Shown: piece by piece, positions 10,108-20,951 of the stretch | Position numbering within the stretch: position 1 is the stretch's first letter | Layout: every line of letters begins with the position of its first letter | Assembly: GCF_000372725.1 (NCBI RefSeq) | Contig: NW_005202113.1 | Coordinates: forward strand, 257,891-321,890 | Source of the DNA: Emiliania huxleyi CCMP1516 | Taxonomy: Eukaryota; Haptophyta; Isochrysidales; Noelaerhabdaceae | Length of the DNA: 64,000 nucleotides | Reading direction: 5' to 3' | Notes under the pieces: model-generated | Told to the model about the DNA's origin: nothing | The model's database searches: none | The model's input: only the letters and a program-made list of their open reading frames with translations | Program-made: the position numbers and the translations under genes

Positions 10108-10743
10108 ATGTCACTGCTCTTCGCCGCCTCGGCGTTCGCGCTGCCCGCCGCCTCGGCGTTCGCGCTGCCCGCCGCCTCGGCGTTCGCGCTGCCCGCCGCC
10201 TCGGCGTTCGCGCTGCCCGCCGCCTCGGCGTTCGCGCTGCCCGCCGCCTCGGCATCGCCAACCGTCGCCACAGCGCACCGCTCGCAGCGGCATGCACGCC
10301 GGGCCGAGGTCGCGTCGATGGGCCTCTTCGACGCGCTCAAAGGCGCCTTCGCAAACGAGGAGTTTGTGGCGGACGACCGGCGCGTGCGGGCGTCGCACAT
10401 CCTGATCAAAGGGGAGGGCGACCTCGAGAAGGTTGTCGAGCTCATGCAGGAGCTCGGCCAGCGCGTTCAGCGGGAGCCGGATCGGCTGGCACCGATCTTT
10501 GCCGAGCTGGCGAGACGAGAGAGCCAGTGCTCCTCCGCTTCATCGGGCGGCGACCTCGGCCTCTTTGGGCCGGGGAAGATGGTCCAGGAGTTCGATACCG
10601 CGCTCTTCCCGGCAGAGGACGCGCCGCAGCCTGGCGCCATCCTCGGCCCCGTCGTCACCGACTTTGGCTGCCACTTGATCCTGGTCACGAAGCGCGAACA
10701 GAACCGCGATCAGGTCGAGGAGAAGCTCGCTCGCAACGACTGA
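10108..10743 (+). CDS. parvulin-type peptidyl-prolyl isomerase with repeated ASAFALPA leader, probably plastid-targeted
   Basis: 211 residues from the ATG at 10108. Residues 1-65 are a hydrophobic signal-like leader containing five tandem ASAFALPA blocks. Residues after MGLFDALKGAF (10318) form a parvulin domain: RRVRASHILIK, then IFAELARRESQCSSASSGGD, LGLFGPGKMVQEFD and VTDFGCHLILVTK, with both conserved His positions and the Cys/Asp region present. Parvulins isomerise Xaa-Pro bonds in folding substrates. The ASAFAP motif at the signal/transit peptide junction directs proteins into red-derived complex plastids in cryptophytes, diatoms and related algae, so plastid import is inferred. The frame is open far upstream but there is no homology there. 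Confidence 0.85.
   Translation: MSLLFAASAFALPAASAFALPAASAFALPAASAFALPAASAFALPAASASPTVATAHRSQRHARRAEVASMGLFDALKGAFANEEFVADDRRVRASHILIKGEGDLEKVVELMQELGQRVQREPDRLAPIFAELARRESQCSSASSGGDLGLFGPGKMVQEFDTALFPAEDAPQPGAILGPVVTDFGCHLILVTKREQNRDQVEEKLARND
10123..10242 (+). repeat. 24-bp tandem repeat inside the parvulin leader, 5 copies
   Basis: Five consecutive, essentially identical 24-base units (GCCGCCTCGGCGTTCGCGCT plus GCCC) followed by a partial sixth. Because 24 is divisible by three, every unit adds the same eight residues, AASAFALP, without disturbing the frame. Confidence 0.95.
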
Positions 10744-11634
10744 TGAGAGCCGGGGGCCCAACGCGTTCGCGTGGGCCGCCTGATGATGCGCGCATGCGGA
10801 AACCAATTGTTTTTTATCATGGTACATGGACGAAAAGGAAAAAGTGACTAATAAAGTGACTCTGTCGGCTGCTGGAGAAGGGGGATTCACCCGTGACATA
10901 CGAAAGCGGCTCTAGTTACGATCCAACGTTCACTCTGACACGCTAATCTCTTGAAAACGTCCAACGGAGCTCCGTGTTGCTCCCTGCGCAATCCCCCGCG
11001 CTCCCTGCGGCCATGGTCGATGATACTAGTATGAGAGGTCATCTGGCTACCGCGAGAGCGACCCAACTCGTCCACATCGTCCGATGGTGGTGCCTCAAAG
11101 TCACAGCCTTCGGAGGCTATCGTGGGGTCGAGCCGGCAGTAGCCGCGACATGTGGTTCCACCACCCCTCGTAGGCTTTGCTTCTGCTCGCCGCCGTTCCC
11201 AGGCTGCCTAATGGGATGGAAAGGAAGGCTGGGCGAGCGTATAGAAGCGTGCTCGACCTCGTCGTGGCAACCTGTACGGCAGCGCTGGCAGGCGCGATGA
11301 GCGTCGTGCCACCTGACCCGAGACGGGTCGCAGGCGTCGTACCGAGCGCGTCGAGACCGTGTCCTGATGCGCTCTGCACGGGTGAGTCACGTCGGCGTCA
11401 AAGGAGCGACGTGCGACCTGTCAGAGCTTGATCTCCGATCTCAGCGGCGTCGAGTCGTCTCCGGCGGCGACAATTTTGTACCTCCCCAGGACGCGCAGAG
11501 GCAGCCGCGACCCCGCCGAGTGACGGTTGCACACAGCAGAAGGCACCGAGAGGTACGAAATGGCGCAAATGACCAAAATCAAGATTGTGTAACGCGAGCT
11601 GTGCCACAGTGAAATGGAACTAGCCAAAGGGGAA
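10744..11634. other. intergenic, no gene seen
   Basis: No coding region supported. It lies between the parvulin gene and the 3' end of the truncated retroelement. Parts of it could be older element sequence, but no second copy is present in the window. Confidence 0.35.
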
Positions 11635-14600
11635 GGACCCTGAGAGTGAGTTGACCAGGGGTTGTGCGCCGGGCCCTCCTGCTCGGCTCCAGGGAGTAGG
11701 CAAGTGTTACCATCAACAGAGGAGAAGGATCTGACCTCGGGGCCGATGTGACCAAGCGCTGGTAGCGTGGTTTTACCTCACACCCATGGTCTCACAGTGT
11801 GCCGGCAGTCGCCGCGCAGTGTCGCTTACACAAGCCGCAGCACAAGTGACTGAGGGCCAGTGAGGGCGAGCCCATCGCTGTGACAGCTGTGGCAGCCGAC
11901 AGTAGGCTGTGCCAACTGTGCAGAGTGTGTGAGCAGCAGAGGAGCTTCACTCCAGGCTTCTGTCGCAAAGAGCTGCATGCCACCGAAGGCGCTGTCGAGG
12001 TTCGCCGAGCGCGGCGAAATCGGGGGAAGCCGCCGCCGACGAGCGCGTTGGACTTTTCACTCTGGACAAAGACGGGGACACAGCGGACGGTGCGGGGCGT
12101 GCCGCAAACTTAGCGGCGAGGCGCGGGACCGTCTGTGGCGAAGTGGGTCGCGTCCCCCGATTTCCGTCAACTCACTGTCCTTCCCCCGTATTTCTTTTTT
12201 CGGTGTCCGTAGTTTCAAGAACATCACCTCATCCTCAAGCTCAGACATCGCTCGAGCTCCAATACCTGATCGGGTAGGCTCTTGCCCGAGAGGCCCAAGC
12301 CGAGCGCCTCCGCCGCGCTGCGGGCCGTCGCCACCAGGTTGCGCCCCGGCTCCAAGCCAAGGACCTCACAGACGCGCCGGAGGCGTGAGGGCAAAGGCTC
12401 CGGCCGAGCGCTCGTCGCCCTCTCGGGCAAAGCCTTCGTCGCGTCGCCGTCGCTCTCGCCGCCCCCGACTGTCGGGGCCGCCTGAGCCACGCATCTCGCA
12501 ACAGCGTGCAGCGCGTCAGCAGACTCCCTTGCCCCAGCAGCCGCTGCCGCCGCCGCCCTCGCCTCTTGAACCCTGGCCGCCACGGTGACCGCGGCGGCGG
12601 CTGCGGCCATCGCGGCAGCGTGCGCCGCCTCCGCTGCCTGCTTCGCTGCCGCCTCCTCGGACTCTCTTCTGACGACCTCCTCCAACGCCGCCCTCTCCTC
12701 TGCCCGGGCTACCGCCGCCACAGCCGCGGCCTCCTCCAACGCCGCCGCGGCTTCAGCTGCCGGCCTCTCCTCGTCGCGTCTCCGACCCTCGCTCCGCCTC
12801 GCCGCCCTCGCCCCAAACGCAACAGCAGCCTCGGCCACCTGCGCTTCCGCCTCCGCCTCCGCTTGCAACATTGCCCACCGCCGAGCGGCCTCCAACTGTT
12901 CCGCCTCGCGCGCCGCCACCTCGCGTGCCAAGTTCGCAGCCGACTCCCTTGCCTCCCGCTCGAGCCTCTCCGTCAGCGCGTGCCGCGTCCGCTCGTCAGC
13001 CGCCGTCCGCGACGCCTGCGCTGTCGCTAGCTCCTCCTCCCCCCCCTCTTCCTCTGTGACCGAAGCCGAGCTGTCCGACTCCTCCGCCGGCAGCGGCGCG
13101 GCGGGTGCCACGGCGGGCTCCGCCTCTCCCTTGGCCGGCCTTCCACCCTTCATCCTCGCACGGAACTCCTTCTTCTTGGCGGCCTTCCGGCTCAGCGGTC
13201 CCGTCTCCCGCGGCGCCTTGGCGGCCTCCTCCGCCGCCAGCAAGCGCTGCGCCGCGGCCTCAGCCTCAGCCTGCTGCCGCGCAGTCGGCTTCGCCTCCGC
13301 CCCTGAGGCTCCCGCGCGCTCCTGCCGCTCTTTGCGGGCGGCGAGCACGCCGCGGAGCCGGCTGCGTGAAGAGCAGGGCTCGCCGCCAGACGGCTCCTCC
13401 CAAGAAAGATCAGCCGGCAGCAGGGAAAACTGCCGATTCGTTTGGCCAGGGCCGGCGATGTCTCCGAGGGACGGGTTGTTCTTGACGTGCGCATCCCGCG
13501 CCTTGACGAGCTCCTGGTGCGCGTACCAGTCCTTGTGATTCTTGATGGCAGCGAGCGCCCGCGGCCGCGGGTACGTGGATTTGCAAGTGCCATTGAGAAT
13601 CGCGTCGGTAGCTGGAAGGGACTCGGGCTCGGGGAGCGGGACGCTCTTGGGGTAGAACTCAGTCAGGTAGCCGCCGCGGACGGTGTAGTACTTGTTTTTG
13701 TCGCGGGCGGTGCGCTTCTCGCACACCTCCTTCCAGTCCGAGAGGGCGGACTCGTAGGTGGCGATAGCTGCGGCGATGGCGGGGTACTTGGATGCACCTC
13801 CCTCGTCGTGGGCGAAGTCGGGGTTGTGGGCGACGAGGGTGCGCCAGTTCTTGAGGAGCGACATGGAGAAGTCGCTGTCGGCGCGCGAGAAGGCGGTATC
13901 GATGTTGCACCCGCCCATCTCGGTCGGCAGCTGTGCCTGGAGCCACGCGAGGTCGCGGAGCGCCTGGGGCGAGGCGTCGGCGCGAGCAATGCTCTCGAAG
14001 GACTTGCGGATGCGGTTGTGCGCAAACTCGAGAGCCTCGCACGCGACATTGGGCGGCGTGATGCCGGCAATGTACTTGGTCTTTGCGCAGGCGATCCGTT
14101 GGACGAGGTTGAGGCGGAGCTGCGAGGTGTTCGTGACGCAGTCAGTATCGACGATCGTGTCGATGACGTCGAGCGGCGCGAGCTTCTTCCTGAGGTGCGC
14201 GGTGAGCTCCTTCTTGCAGGCTTCAGGGTCGCCAAAGAAGGTGCCGACGGCCTTGAAGCAGTCCACTCGCCCCGTGGGTTTGCCCTCCTTGTCGCGGTGT
14301 GCAGGCGAGCCGCGGAGCCAGCCCGGCGCGCTCGAGAGGTCACCCTCGGGCGAGTAGATGAGCGACTTGCTGACGCCGTCGAAGACGCTCGCTCCCTTCT
14401 TCTGCGCCTCGAGGAGGCCCTTTGGTCCGGAGTAGGCGGCGACGGCGCGCGAGGGCTCGTCGTTCTGGCAGATGTCGTCCGCAAAACCGATGAGACGCAT
14501 GCTCGGGTTGTCACGTTGGACTTCGTGGCAGATGTCATGGAGGAAGCAGACGCTGAGGATGGTGGACAGCGCGCGTCCCTGGATGACCCCGCAGGCGGAC

Positions 14601-14800
14601 CTGGCGTAGTTGGGGTCGTTGTAGTCGGGGCACTCGAGGCTGAGTGGGTCCCAATCGGCGGCAGAGAGGTCCAGGTCGTCGCCGTCGGCGGAAGGCAGCC
14701 GCAAGGCCCCCTCGGCCTTGACAAGGCGGATGAAGCTGGGCGTGCCTTTGTTTGTCAGGAAATCACAAATTGCAAAATCACAAATTCTTTGAAGAAATTT
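11635..14800 (-). mobile_element. 5'-truncated non-LTR-like retroelement
   Basis: Contains the reverse-transcriptase ORF 12224-14757 followed (minus strand) by about 545 bases of apparent 3' UTR at 11635-12180 that recurs as a solo copy at 49778-50318. The RT begins abruptly inside the domain close to 14757, right at the leader of the RabGAP gene, which is the pattern left by incomplete reverse transcription of a LINE-type element. No long terminal repeats are seen on either side. No target-site duplication could be assigned, so the outer boundaries are approximate. Confidence 0.68.
12224..14757 (-). pseudogene. reverse transcriptase, N-terminally truncated
   Basis: The frame is formally open to 14878, but homology-like sequence starts near 14757 (TNKGTPSFIRLVKAEGALRL). 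Around residues 95-150 it reads GVIQGRALSTILSV and MRLIGFADDICQ, corresponding to the QGxPLS and Y/F-x-DD catalytic blocks of reverse transcriptases, then KSLIYSPEGD and VGTFFG equivalent to the later palm/thumb blocks. RT motifs upstream of QGxxLS are missing or cut. From about residue 480 the protein is an Ala/Glu/Arg-rich probable coiled coil of about 330 residues. The FADD box is intact, but the 5' truncation makes an active element unlikely. Confidence 0.72.
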
Positions 14801-14807
14801 CACAGGC

Positions 14808-17800
14808 ATGGCGGTGGTCCACAGCGCCGAGTCCTCCGACGCCGCCGAGACGGACGTCGAGAGCGACGCTGTCGACACGGAGGCCGAGGAGACGGACGTG
14901 GAGGACGACTACGTTGCAGTCGGCAGGGGGAGTAGCGACGAAGAGTCTGGCCGTGGCGGCATCAGCGAGGACGAGCTGGCAGAGGCCACCGAGCAGGATT
15001 TGCTCGCCGTGCCGTTCCGCAACCTCGACACTGGAGAGATCATCTCGCTGACGGATGCGATGAAGCTCAGCTGTTCGTCGCTCTCCTCCTCCTCCTCCTC
15101 CACCCGGGCGCCGACACCCGCACCGGCGGCCGCTGCCGCCGCTGGCGCCGCCGCCGCCGTGAGCGCCGCCGCGGTGGGCGCCTCGCCCCGCTCCTCATCC
15201 TCCCGCTGCTCCGTTGCCGACGAGGCTGCCGCCGTGGTCGGCTACCTGTGGAAGCGCGGCACCACGCTCTCCGCCCTCGTGCGGCGCTGGTACGTCCTCT
15301 CTCCGACCGGCCTCTGCTACTACCCGTCGGCGCAGGACTCTGTGCGCGCGCCGCACTCGTTCCGCGTCGTGCCTCTCGCCGGAGCGCGCGTGCGCCTCGC
15401 CGGCGGCGGCGAGGAGGGCGGCCTTGGCCTCGGAGGCCGCAGCCCCAAGGACAGCATCAAGGGCGGCGGCGGCACCAAGCGGGGCGGCAGTCCCGCCCAC
15501 GGCCTGGTGCTCGAGCTCGGGCAGGGCAAGGCGCGCGAGCTGTACGCGGAGCACCCGGAGGAGCAGAGGCTGTGGCACGACGCGTTGGCTGCCTGGCTCG
15601 CGCGCGGCGGAGGCGGAGGCGGCGACGGCGGCGGCGGCCGCGGCGGTGGGGTGCTGAGCGGCGCTCTCGGGCTTGTGGGGCTCGGTCGGCGGGGCGGCGG
15701 CGGCGGCGGCGGGGGAGGCGGAGGCGGAGGCGGCGGCGGCGGCGAGGCGGCCGCCACCGACGGGCACGGGTTTGCTCTCTCGCCCGCCGAGGCGGATTGG
15801 GCGATGTGCATGATCGAGGCGCCGGTGAGTTGCTTGTGACACGCGGCGTGTCGCGTGCCCTGTAGGCTGGGAGCTGGTCCGCGTGGGCGCACGTCGTCGC
15901 CGCGGCGGAGCGCGTGCAGACGCAGCATTGGCGCGCGCATTTGGCCGAGCACGGGCTGCCGCAGGTGATCCTTCCACTTCCACCGCCACGCCTCTGCACC
16001 ACACCCGCCCTCTCCAGCTGGCGCCGCCCCCCTCTCCCTCCCCGGCCTTGCCCCCGCCTGACGCGTGCCGCGCCTCTGCCCCAGCCGCCTGCGCCGCGCG
16101 CCGACGGCCGAGTCAAGACGGTGGGGCGGAAGCGTGTGTGGCGGGAGCGGCTCGCGGGCGGTAAGGGCGCCGCCGCCGCACGCGCGTGCAAGCAGTTGGT
16201 GCGGGGGGGCGTGCCGCCGAGCCTGCGGGCCGAGGTGTGGCTGTCGATGTCGGGCGCGCAGCAGCTGCGCGAGGAGCGGCCGCCTAGATGCGGAGCGCCG
16301 GTTCCATGCCCTCCAACTGGTCACGCGCTCTCGTCACTCTACGCTCTCGCTGCTACCTCCAACCAGTCACGCGCTCTCGTCACCGCACGCTCTCACTGCT
16401 AGCCTTGCGTTCCCGCGAGGCCCACAGAACCAGCTCGGTGCGCTCACACTGCAGGAGCATCCGGTCGCGTTTGCGGCGCTACTCAGCCGCGTCGCCGCCG
16501 GAGAGTGCGCCGAGATGGACGAGATCGAGAAGGACCTGCACCGCACCTTTCCCGGGCACGCCGCCTTTGGCGCGGGCGGCGCCGGGCGCGAGAAGCTGCG
16601 GCAGGTGCTCGCGACGTACTCGCTGCGCAACCCCGCGGTCGGCTACTGCCAGGCGCTCCGCCATGTGGCGCACGCTCCCTGGACGTGGCCTCGACACGCA
16701 CCCTCTTGACGCTTGCCCTGCCAGGCGCTCAACTACGTGGCGGCGATGCTGCTCGTGGCGATGCGGCTGGAGGAGGAGGATGCCTTCTGGCTGCTCGCCG
16801 TCTACTGCGAGCGCCTCTTCCCCGACTTTTACCTGCGCGACATGACGGGCATCCGGATCGAGCAATCGCTCTTCGCGGGCTTCGTCAAGGAGATCTCGCC
16901 GCAGGTGCACACCCACTTCGAGTCGCTCGGTGCGCCGCTCGACGCGCCGCGGGGTGGGGAGGGAGCCAGCTGGAGGGAGCCAGCTGGAGGGAGCCAGCTG
17001 GAGGGAGCCAGCTGGAGGGAGCCAGCTGGAGGGAGCCAGCTGGAGGGAGCGGCGCCTCTCCGCCTCGCCCCCTCACCCGCCGCGGCGCCGTGCACTGCCG
17101 CAGGGGTGCCGCTCGAGCTGGTGACGACCAGCTGGTTCCTCTGCCTCTTTGTCAACGTGCTCCCGGCCGTCTCGGTCCTGCGCCTGTGGGACGTCGTCCT
17201 CTGGGAGGGCCCTCAGGCGAGGAGAGACACTTCCTAGACACTTCCTAGTGGCCCTCAGGCGAGGAGAGACACTTCCTAGACACTTCCTAGTGGCCCTCAG
17301 GCGAGGAGAGACACTTCCTAGACACTTCCTAGTGGCCCTCAGGCGAGGGGAGACACTTCCTAGACACTTCCTAGTGGCCCTCAGGCGAGGGAGAGACGCC
17401 GCCCACGCCGGCCGGCCACACCAGAGGCGGCGGCACGAGCCCCTCCCGCCCCCGCAGGTGCTGATGCGCGCCGGCGCCGCGCTGCTGCACTGCTACCGCG
17501 ACGCCGTGCTCGCTGCGCGCGACTTCAACGGCACCTCCCTCGTCCTGCAGACGATTGGCCGCGACTTGTGGCGCGCGGGACGGCCCGGCGCCACCAGGCA
17601 CGCGCGGGCCCGAGGCGAGGAGGGACGCTGCCCACGCCGTAGGCACGCCGACCGGCTCGTCGCCACCATGTACACAAAGTCGGCCGTCACCGGACGGCCG
17701 CAGCACAGGCACGCCCTCCGCCGGGCGAGGGAGGAGCGGCGCGAGCAGTACAGGCACGCGGCGCGGCGCCGCCCTCTCCGCCGTCCCGCGACCCCGCCTT

Positions 17801-18644
17801 GCCGACCCCCCCTCTTTGCCCCCCCCCCCCCCACACACACACCAGGCGGCACGAGGCGGAGCAGGTCGCTTCGCTCGCGGACGAGACGGCTTTCGACACG
17901 GCCGAGCTCGAGCTCCTCCGCTCCGCCCTCCGCTCTTCGGTGCGCGCGGAGCTCGCCACGACGGCCCGAGCCGCGTGCGACGTCGCCGACGCCACCGTCA
18001 CCGAGGCGCACGTGCGGTCGCTCTTCGCGTCGTGCGGAACGGTCCTCTTCCCGCCGCCGCGCCTCGGCCGCGAGTCGATCGGCAGGGTGCGGCAGCGGCT
18101 CGACCCGTCTGCCGTCTACGCCGTCGTGCGCGCGGCCTGCTGCGCGCGGCGGGACGGGCTGCCGGACGACGCGCTCACCCTCAGCCGGCTGCTGCACGGC
18201 CTCTCGGCCCTCTGCCGGCCGCAGTCCGAGGAGGAGGCGCCGCGGTACGTGCTAGCCGCCTTCGACGCCGATGCGGACGGCGCGCTCGACGAGGGGGAGC
18301 TCGCGGCGCTGCTCGCCGAGGCATATGCCGGCTGCGCCACCCGCGGCATCGACACGCGCATGCCGGCCGAGCTGAGCGCGTACTGCCGCGCCCTCGCCGC
18401 CGCGCTCGCGCCCCCGCCCGACGGCGCGGCGCGGGAGCCTGCTGCGGCGGCACCCCCGGCCCCGCCGGTCGGTCCCCGCGGCGTGCGCACGCTCCTCGCC
18501 GCCGAGCCGTCTTTGCGCGCGTGGCTGCCCGTGTCGGTGATTGCGGCCGCCGCGGCCGGAGACTCGCCCGAGCGGGGGTCCGAGGCGGGCGGCGATCCCG
18601 AGGTGGAGCGCGTGGAGGCCGTCGTCGCGGAGTGGCTTGCGTAG
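14808..18644 (+). CDS. PH-TBC-EF-hand RabGAP
   Basis: Multi-exon. Exon 1 (14808-15824) is acidic, then has a PH domain: VVGYLWKRGTTLSALVRRWY, LCYYPSAQD and RLWHDALAAWL (its C-terminal helix with the conserved Trp), followed by a poly-Gly stretch. Later exons build the TBC domain: RACKQLVRGGVPPSLRAEVW, DEIEKDLHRTFPGH (carrying the arginine finger), VGYCQ joined to ALNYVAAMLLVAM (carrying the glutamine finger), AVYCERLFPDFY and LVTTSWFLCLFVNVLP. The last exon has an EF-hand, AAFDADADGALDEGELAALL. TBC proteins accelerate GTP hydrolysis by Rab GTPases, and this order resembles TBC1D8/9-type proteins, in which a GRAM domain takes the place of PH. One intron is 15825-15865; others are approximate and two are swollen by minisatellites. 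Confidence 0.82.
16961..17044 (+). repeat. 14-bp minisatellite, 6 copies, in a RabGAP intron
   Basis: Six perfect head-to-tail copies of GGGAGCCAGCTGGA between the exon ending HTHFESLG and the one beginning near GVPLELVTTSW. Confidence 0.95.
17208..17396 (+). repeat. 42-bp minisatellite, about 4.5 copies, in a RabGAP intron
   Basis: Units start GGCCCTCAGGCGAGGAGAGA and each contains the inner doublet CACTTCCTAGA/CACTTCCTAGT. Copy 4 differs by a G and the fifth is partial. The array follows directly after the exon encoding LRLWDVVLWEG. Confidence 0.92.
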
Positions 18645-19358
18645 AGTCGTGCTTGCCCCACGACGACGCAGCAGACGAGAGCCAGCTGGTGGCCGCCCGT
18701 ACTGTACTGTGATTTGTTCACTATTGTTCCAATCGCGGCTGAACGCGGCGACTGGCGTGACGACTGACGTGTGTGTGGGCGCGGTTTTCTGTTTCCATGT
18801 CTATTTCTCTCCCGGAATTGTGATGAAATAGAAATAGTCTGGCGCACCCCGTTGACACCGACGTCCGACGGGGAAGGTCTGGGGCCCGCACACACACCCC
18901 GCGGTTCGTTGCCCCCCCCCCCCCCCCCGGCCGGGGCAAGCGCAAGCCAAGGGCGCATGTGGGTAAGGCTAAAGCCGTTAGAGCATAGAGGCGGCCCGGG
19001 GCCGGGGGAGCGCGGAGGGGGGAGCGCGGCGATCGACCCGCTCCACACATAGAGAGACCACTCGTGTACGACCACTTTTGCACTAAGCTCACACCAAGTG
19101 ACACCGCGATGCGCACACGCTTGTGTGCACATCACAAACACACAACAACGCACAACCACAAGCAAAAGCACCACTAGCACACCACCATGCTCTCCGCACT
19201 CCGCTGGCCTGCAGAGACCCACACGCAGAGCGGGAACCCCGGCCGGCACACTCTCCACTACTACGGCATACACGCCGCACTCTCCTCCATTTCGTCACAC
19301 ACAAAAGACGAGGGGTAGCACAGCATAGGGAACGCTCAGGTACAGGCACTAAGCGTCG
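18645..19358. other. intergenic, homopolymer and CA-rich
   Basis: Between convergent genes. Contains a C run at about 18911-18927 and a CACA-rich stretch around 19100-19190. No coding region supported. Confidence 0.45.
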
Positions 19359-19866
19359 TCATTGCCACCCAGAGAGGCACGCCCCAACACATGGCACGCG
19401 TCCGTGCATATTAGTGTGTTGGGAAGGCCGTGCGTCTGCGAGCCTGCTCACGTCATCTCGGGGCAGGAGCCGCTGGGCGTGTGACGGGAGGAGCGGCTTT
19501 GGAACGAGTAGCACATCGTCGAAGCCAGCCTCGAGGCACGTCTCACGTAGGTTCGGGATGTGTCGCGCGTTGGCCGAGACGGCAAGAACGCGAGCACGGG
19601 AGCCCCCCTGATGGGCTTCGTAGTTCGTTGTCGCGAAGGTGGCGTACCGCCGGCAGCCCATCAATCGTCTTTAGGTCAACGAGCACGAGGCTGAATCTGT
19701 CGTGTGAAGGCGAGGTCAAGAAGCGGAGGCCCTCTGATCCGTCGCTGGCGACGACGAGGCTGCCGCGCCCGACGCCGAGAACGTGGACGAGCTTGCGAGC
19801 GAGGTCGTCGTCGCCCACCACAAGCACCGAGTAGCCCCTCGTATTTAACACCGCCATTGATTCCAC
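19359..19866 (-). pseudogene. response-regulator receiver (REC) domain protein with a frameshift
   Basis: Frame 1 from the ATG at 19866 reads YSVLVVGDDDLARKLVHVL, VVASDGSEGLRFL, FSLVLVDLKTIDG and then runs off. A second frame continues ARVLAVSANARHIPNLRE, LEAGFDDVLLVPKPL. Together these are a complete REC domain: acidic pair in GDDD, phospho-acceptor Asp in LVDL, Ser in AVSAN and Lys in PKPL. The two frames join if one base is removed from the six-base C run at 19603-19608 (plus strand). That makes either a sequencing/assembly indel or a real inactivation equally possible. No kinase, DNA-binding or other output domain is visible. It is a short stand-alone receiver. Confidence 0.7.
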
Positions 19867-20170
19867 TGAGATTGCTCAAAGATTCGTTGAGCCATGCGGA
19901 AGTTTCCACGAATTTCTTCATTATAGACAATCAAGCCGCCGTCCACGTACATTTTTTTTCAGCGAGATTTCTTGTAGTTCCTCTTCTCTCCCCTCTCCCT
20001 CCTCCCCTCCCTCTCTCGCTCTCACTCTCTCCCAACCGTTAGACGACACGAGGCGGTCAGTTCCGTCCGGGTCTCTGCAGCCCCACGGCGGCGTCCGGAA
20101 ACAGATTTTTAGCAATACCAAACAACTCTAACTCTCACACATCATTTGGGGACGAGAGAGAGCAACCAGC

Positions 20171-20455
20171 ATGGTCAACATGAAGGCCTCGGGCCACCAG
20201 GGCCAGCGCAAGCGGCGTCAGGCAGGCGCGGAGGACGCGGTGACGAAGCTCGAAAAGCTCAAGCTCCGGCCCGACAGCCTCGCCTGCGTCAATCCCGACG
20301 GCGTGCCTCTGCGGGTGGTGGCGCGTGAGAAGGTTCTCGGCGGCGAGAGCAACGCGCACCTCAAGGCGGCACTCGTCGCACCGGCGACGCTCGCAGCCCT
20401 CGGCGCGGCGCCAGGCTCTCGCGCGATGCTCTGCCGTCTCGTCTCGCCCCCGTGA
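20171..20455 (+). CDS. small basic hypothetical protein
   Basis: 94 residues in one exon starting MVNMKASGHQGQRKRRQAG, with a second Met three codons later. The middle reads LKLRPDSLACVNPDGVPLRV and the end LVAPATLAALGAAPGSRAML. The last part resembles the Lxxxx-ALGxxPGxR turn found in double-psi beta-barrel folds, but this is too short to be diagnostic. An upstream segment (about 20119-20150) is shared with 53615-53645. Function unknown. Confidence 0.5.
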   Translation: MVNMKASGHQGQRKRRQAGAEDAVTKLEKLKLRPDSLACVNPDGVPLRVVAREKVLGGESNAHLKAALVAPATLAALGAAPGSRAMLCRLVSPP

Positions 20456-20951
20456 CCCCCCCCCCCCCCCCACGCGCAAGTTGCGACGCACGCCACTTTG
20501 TGTGCAAGACGAGTACAAGGAAACGCGTTGCTACACGCCGCAGGCGAGGCAACCCTGATGATCACAGTGAGCCACTAGGTCACCAGGCCGTGCCACGGCC
20601 GACTTACTTAGCCCGCATAAGAGGCTCCCACCCATCTTTCTTATACACACCTTACCCCGTTGGAGCCTGTAAAAGAAAAAATAGTCCGTGGGCCCGAGAG
20701 CGATGTGCATTGTCCGCCTTCCTTTGTCTTCATATGTTTTCTAACATCCAAGAAACGAGAAAAAAATAACGCGTCGCGTCCTTGACACATCCCTCCTTCT
20801 CGCTCGCTCGCTGCACACTCCTCAAAACAGCGCGCCGCCCCATCTCCGCCTCCCCCATCACCACCACCTCCCTCTCCGCCTCCTCGCCGCTGAGCGGTGG
20901 AGCCGTGCTCAAGCCACACTCCTGCACAACAGCGCGCCGCTGGAGTGAGCG
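20456..20951. other. intergenic with poly-C run and short repeats
   Basis: Contains a C run at about 20456-20471. Near 20893-20965 the short phrase GAGCGGTGGAGCCGTGC occurs twice. No gene seen. Confidence 0.45.

Noticed and set aside
13442-14935. 497-codon plus-strand ORF opposite the reverse transcriptase
   Set aside because: Shadow frame. The minus strand carries QGRALS and FADD motifs and ordinary protein composition.
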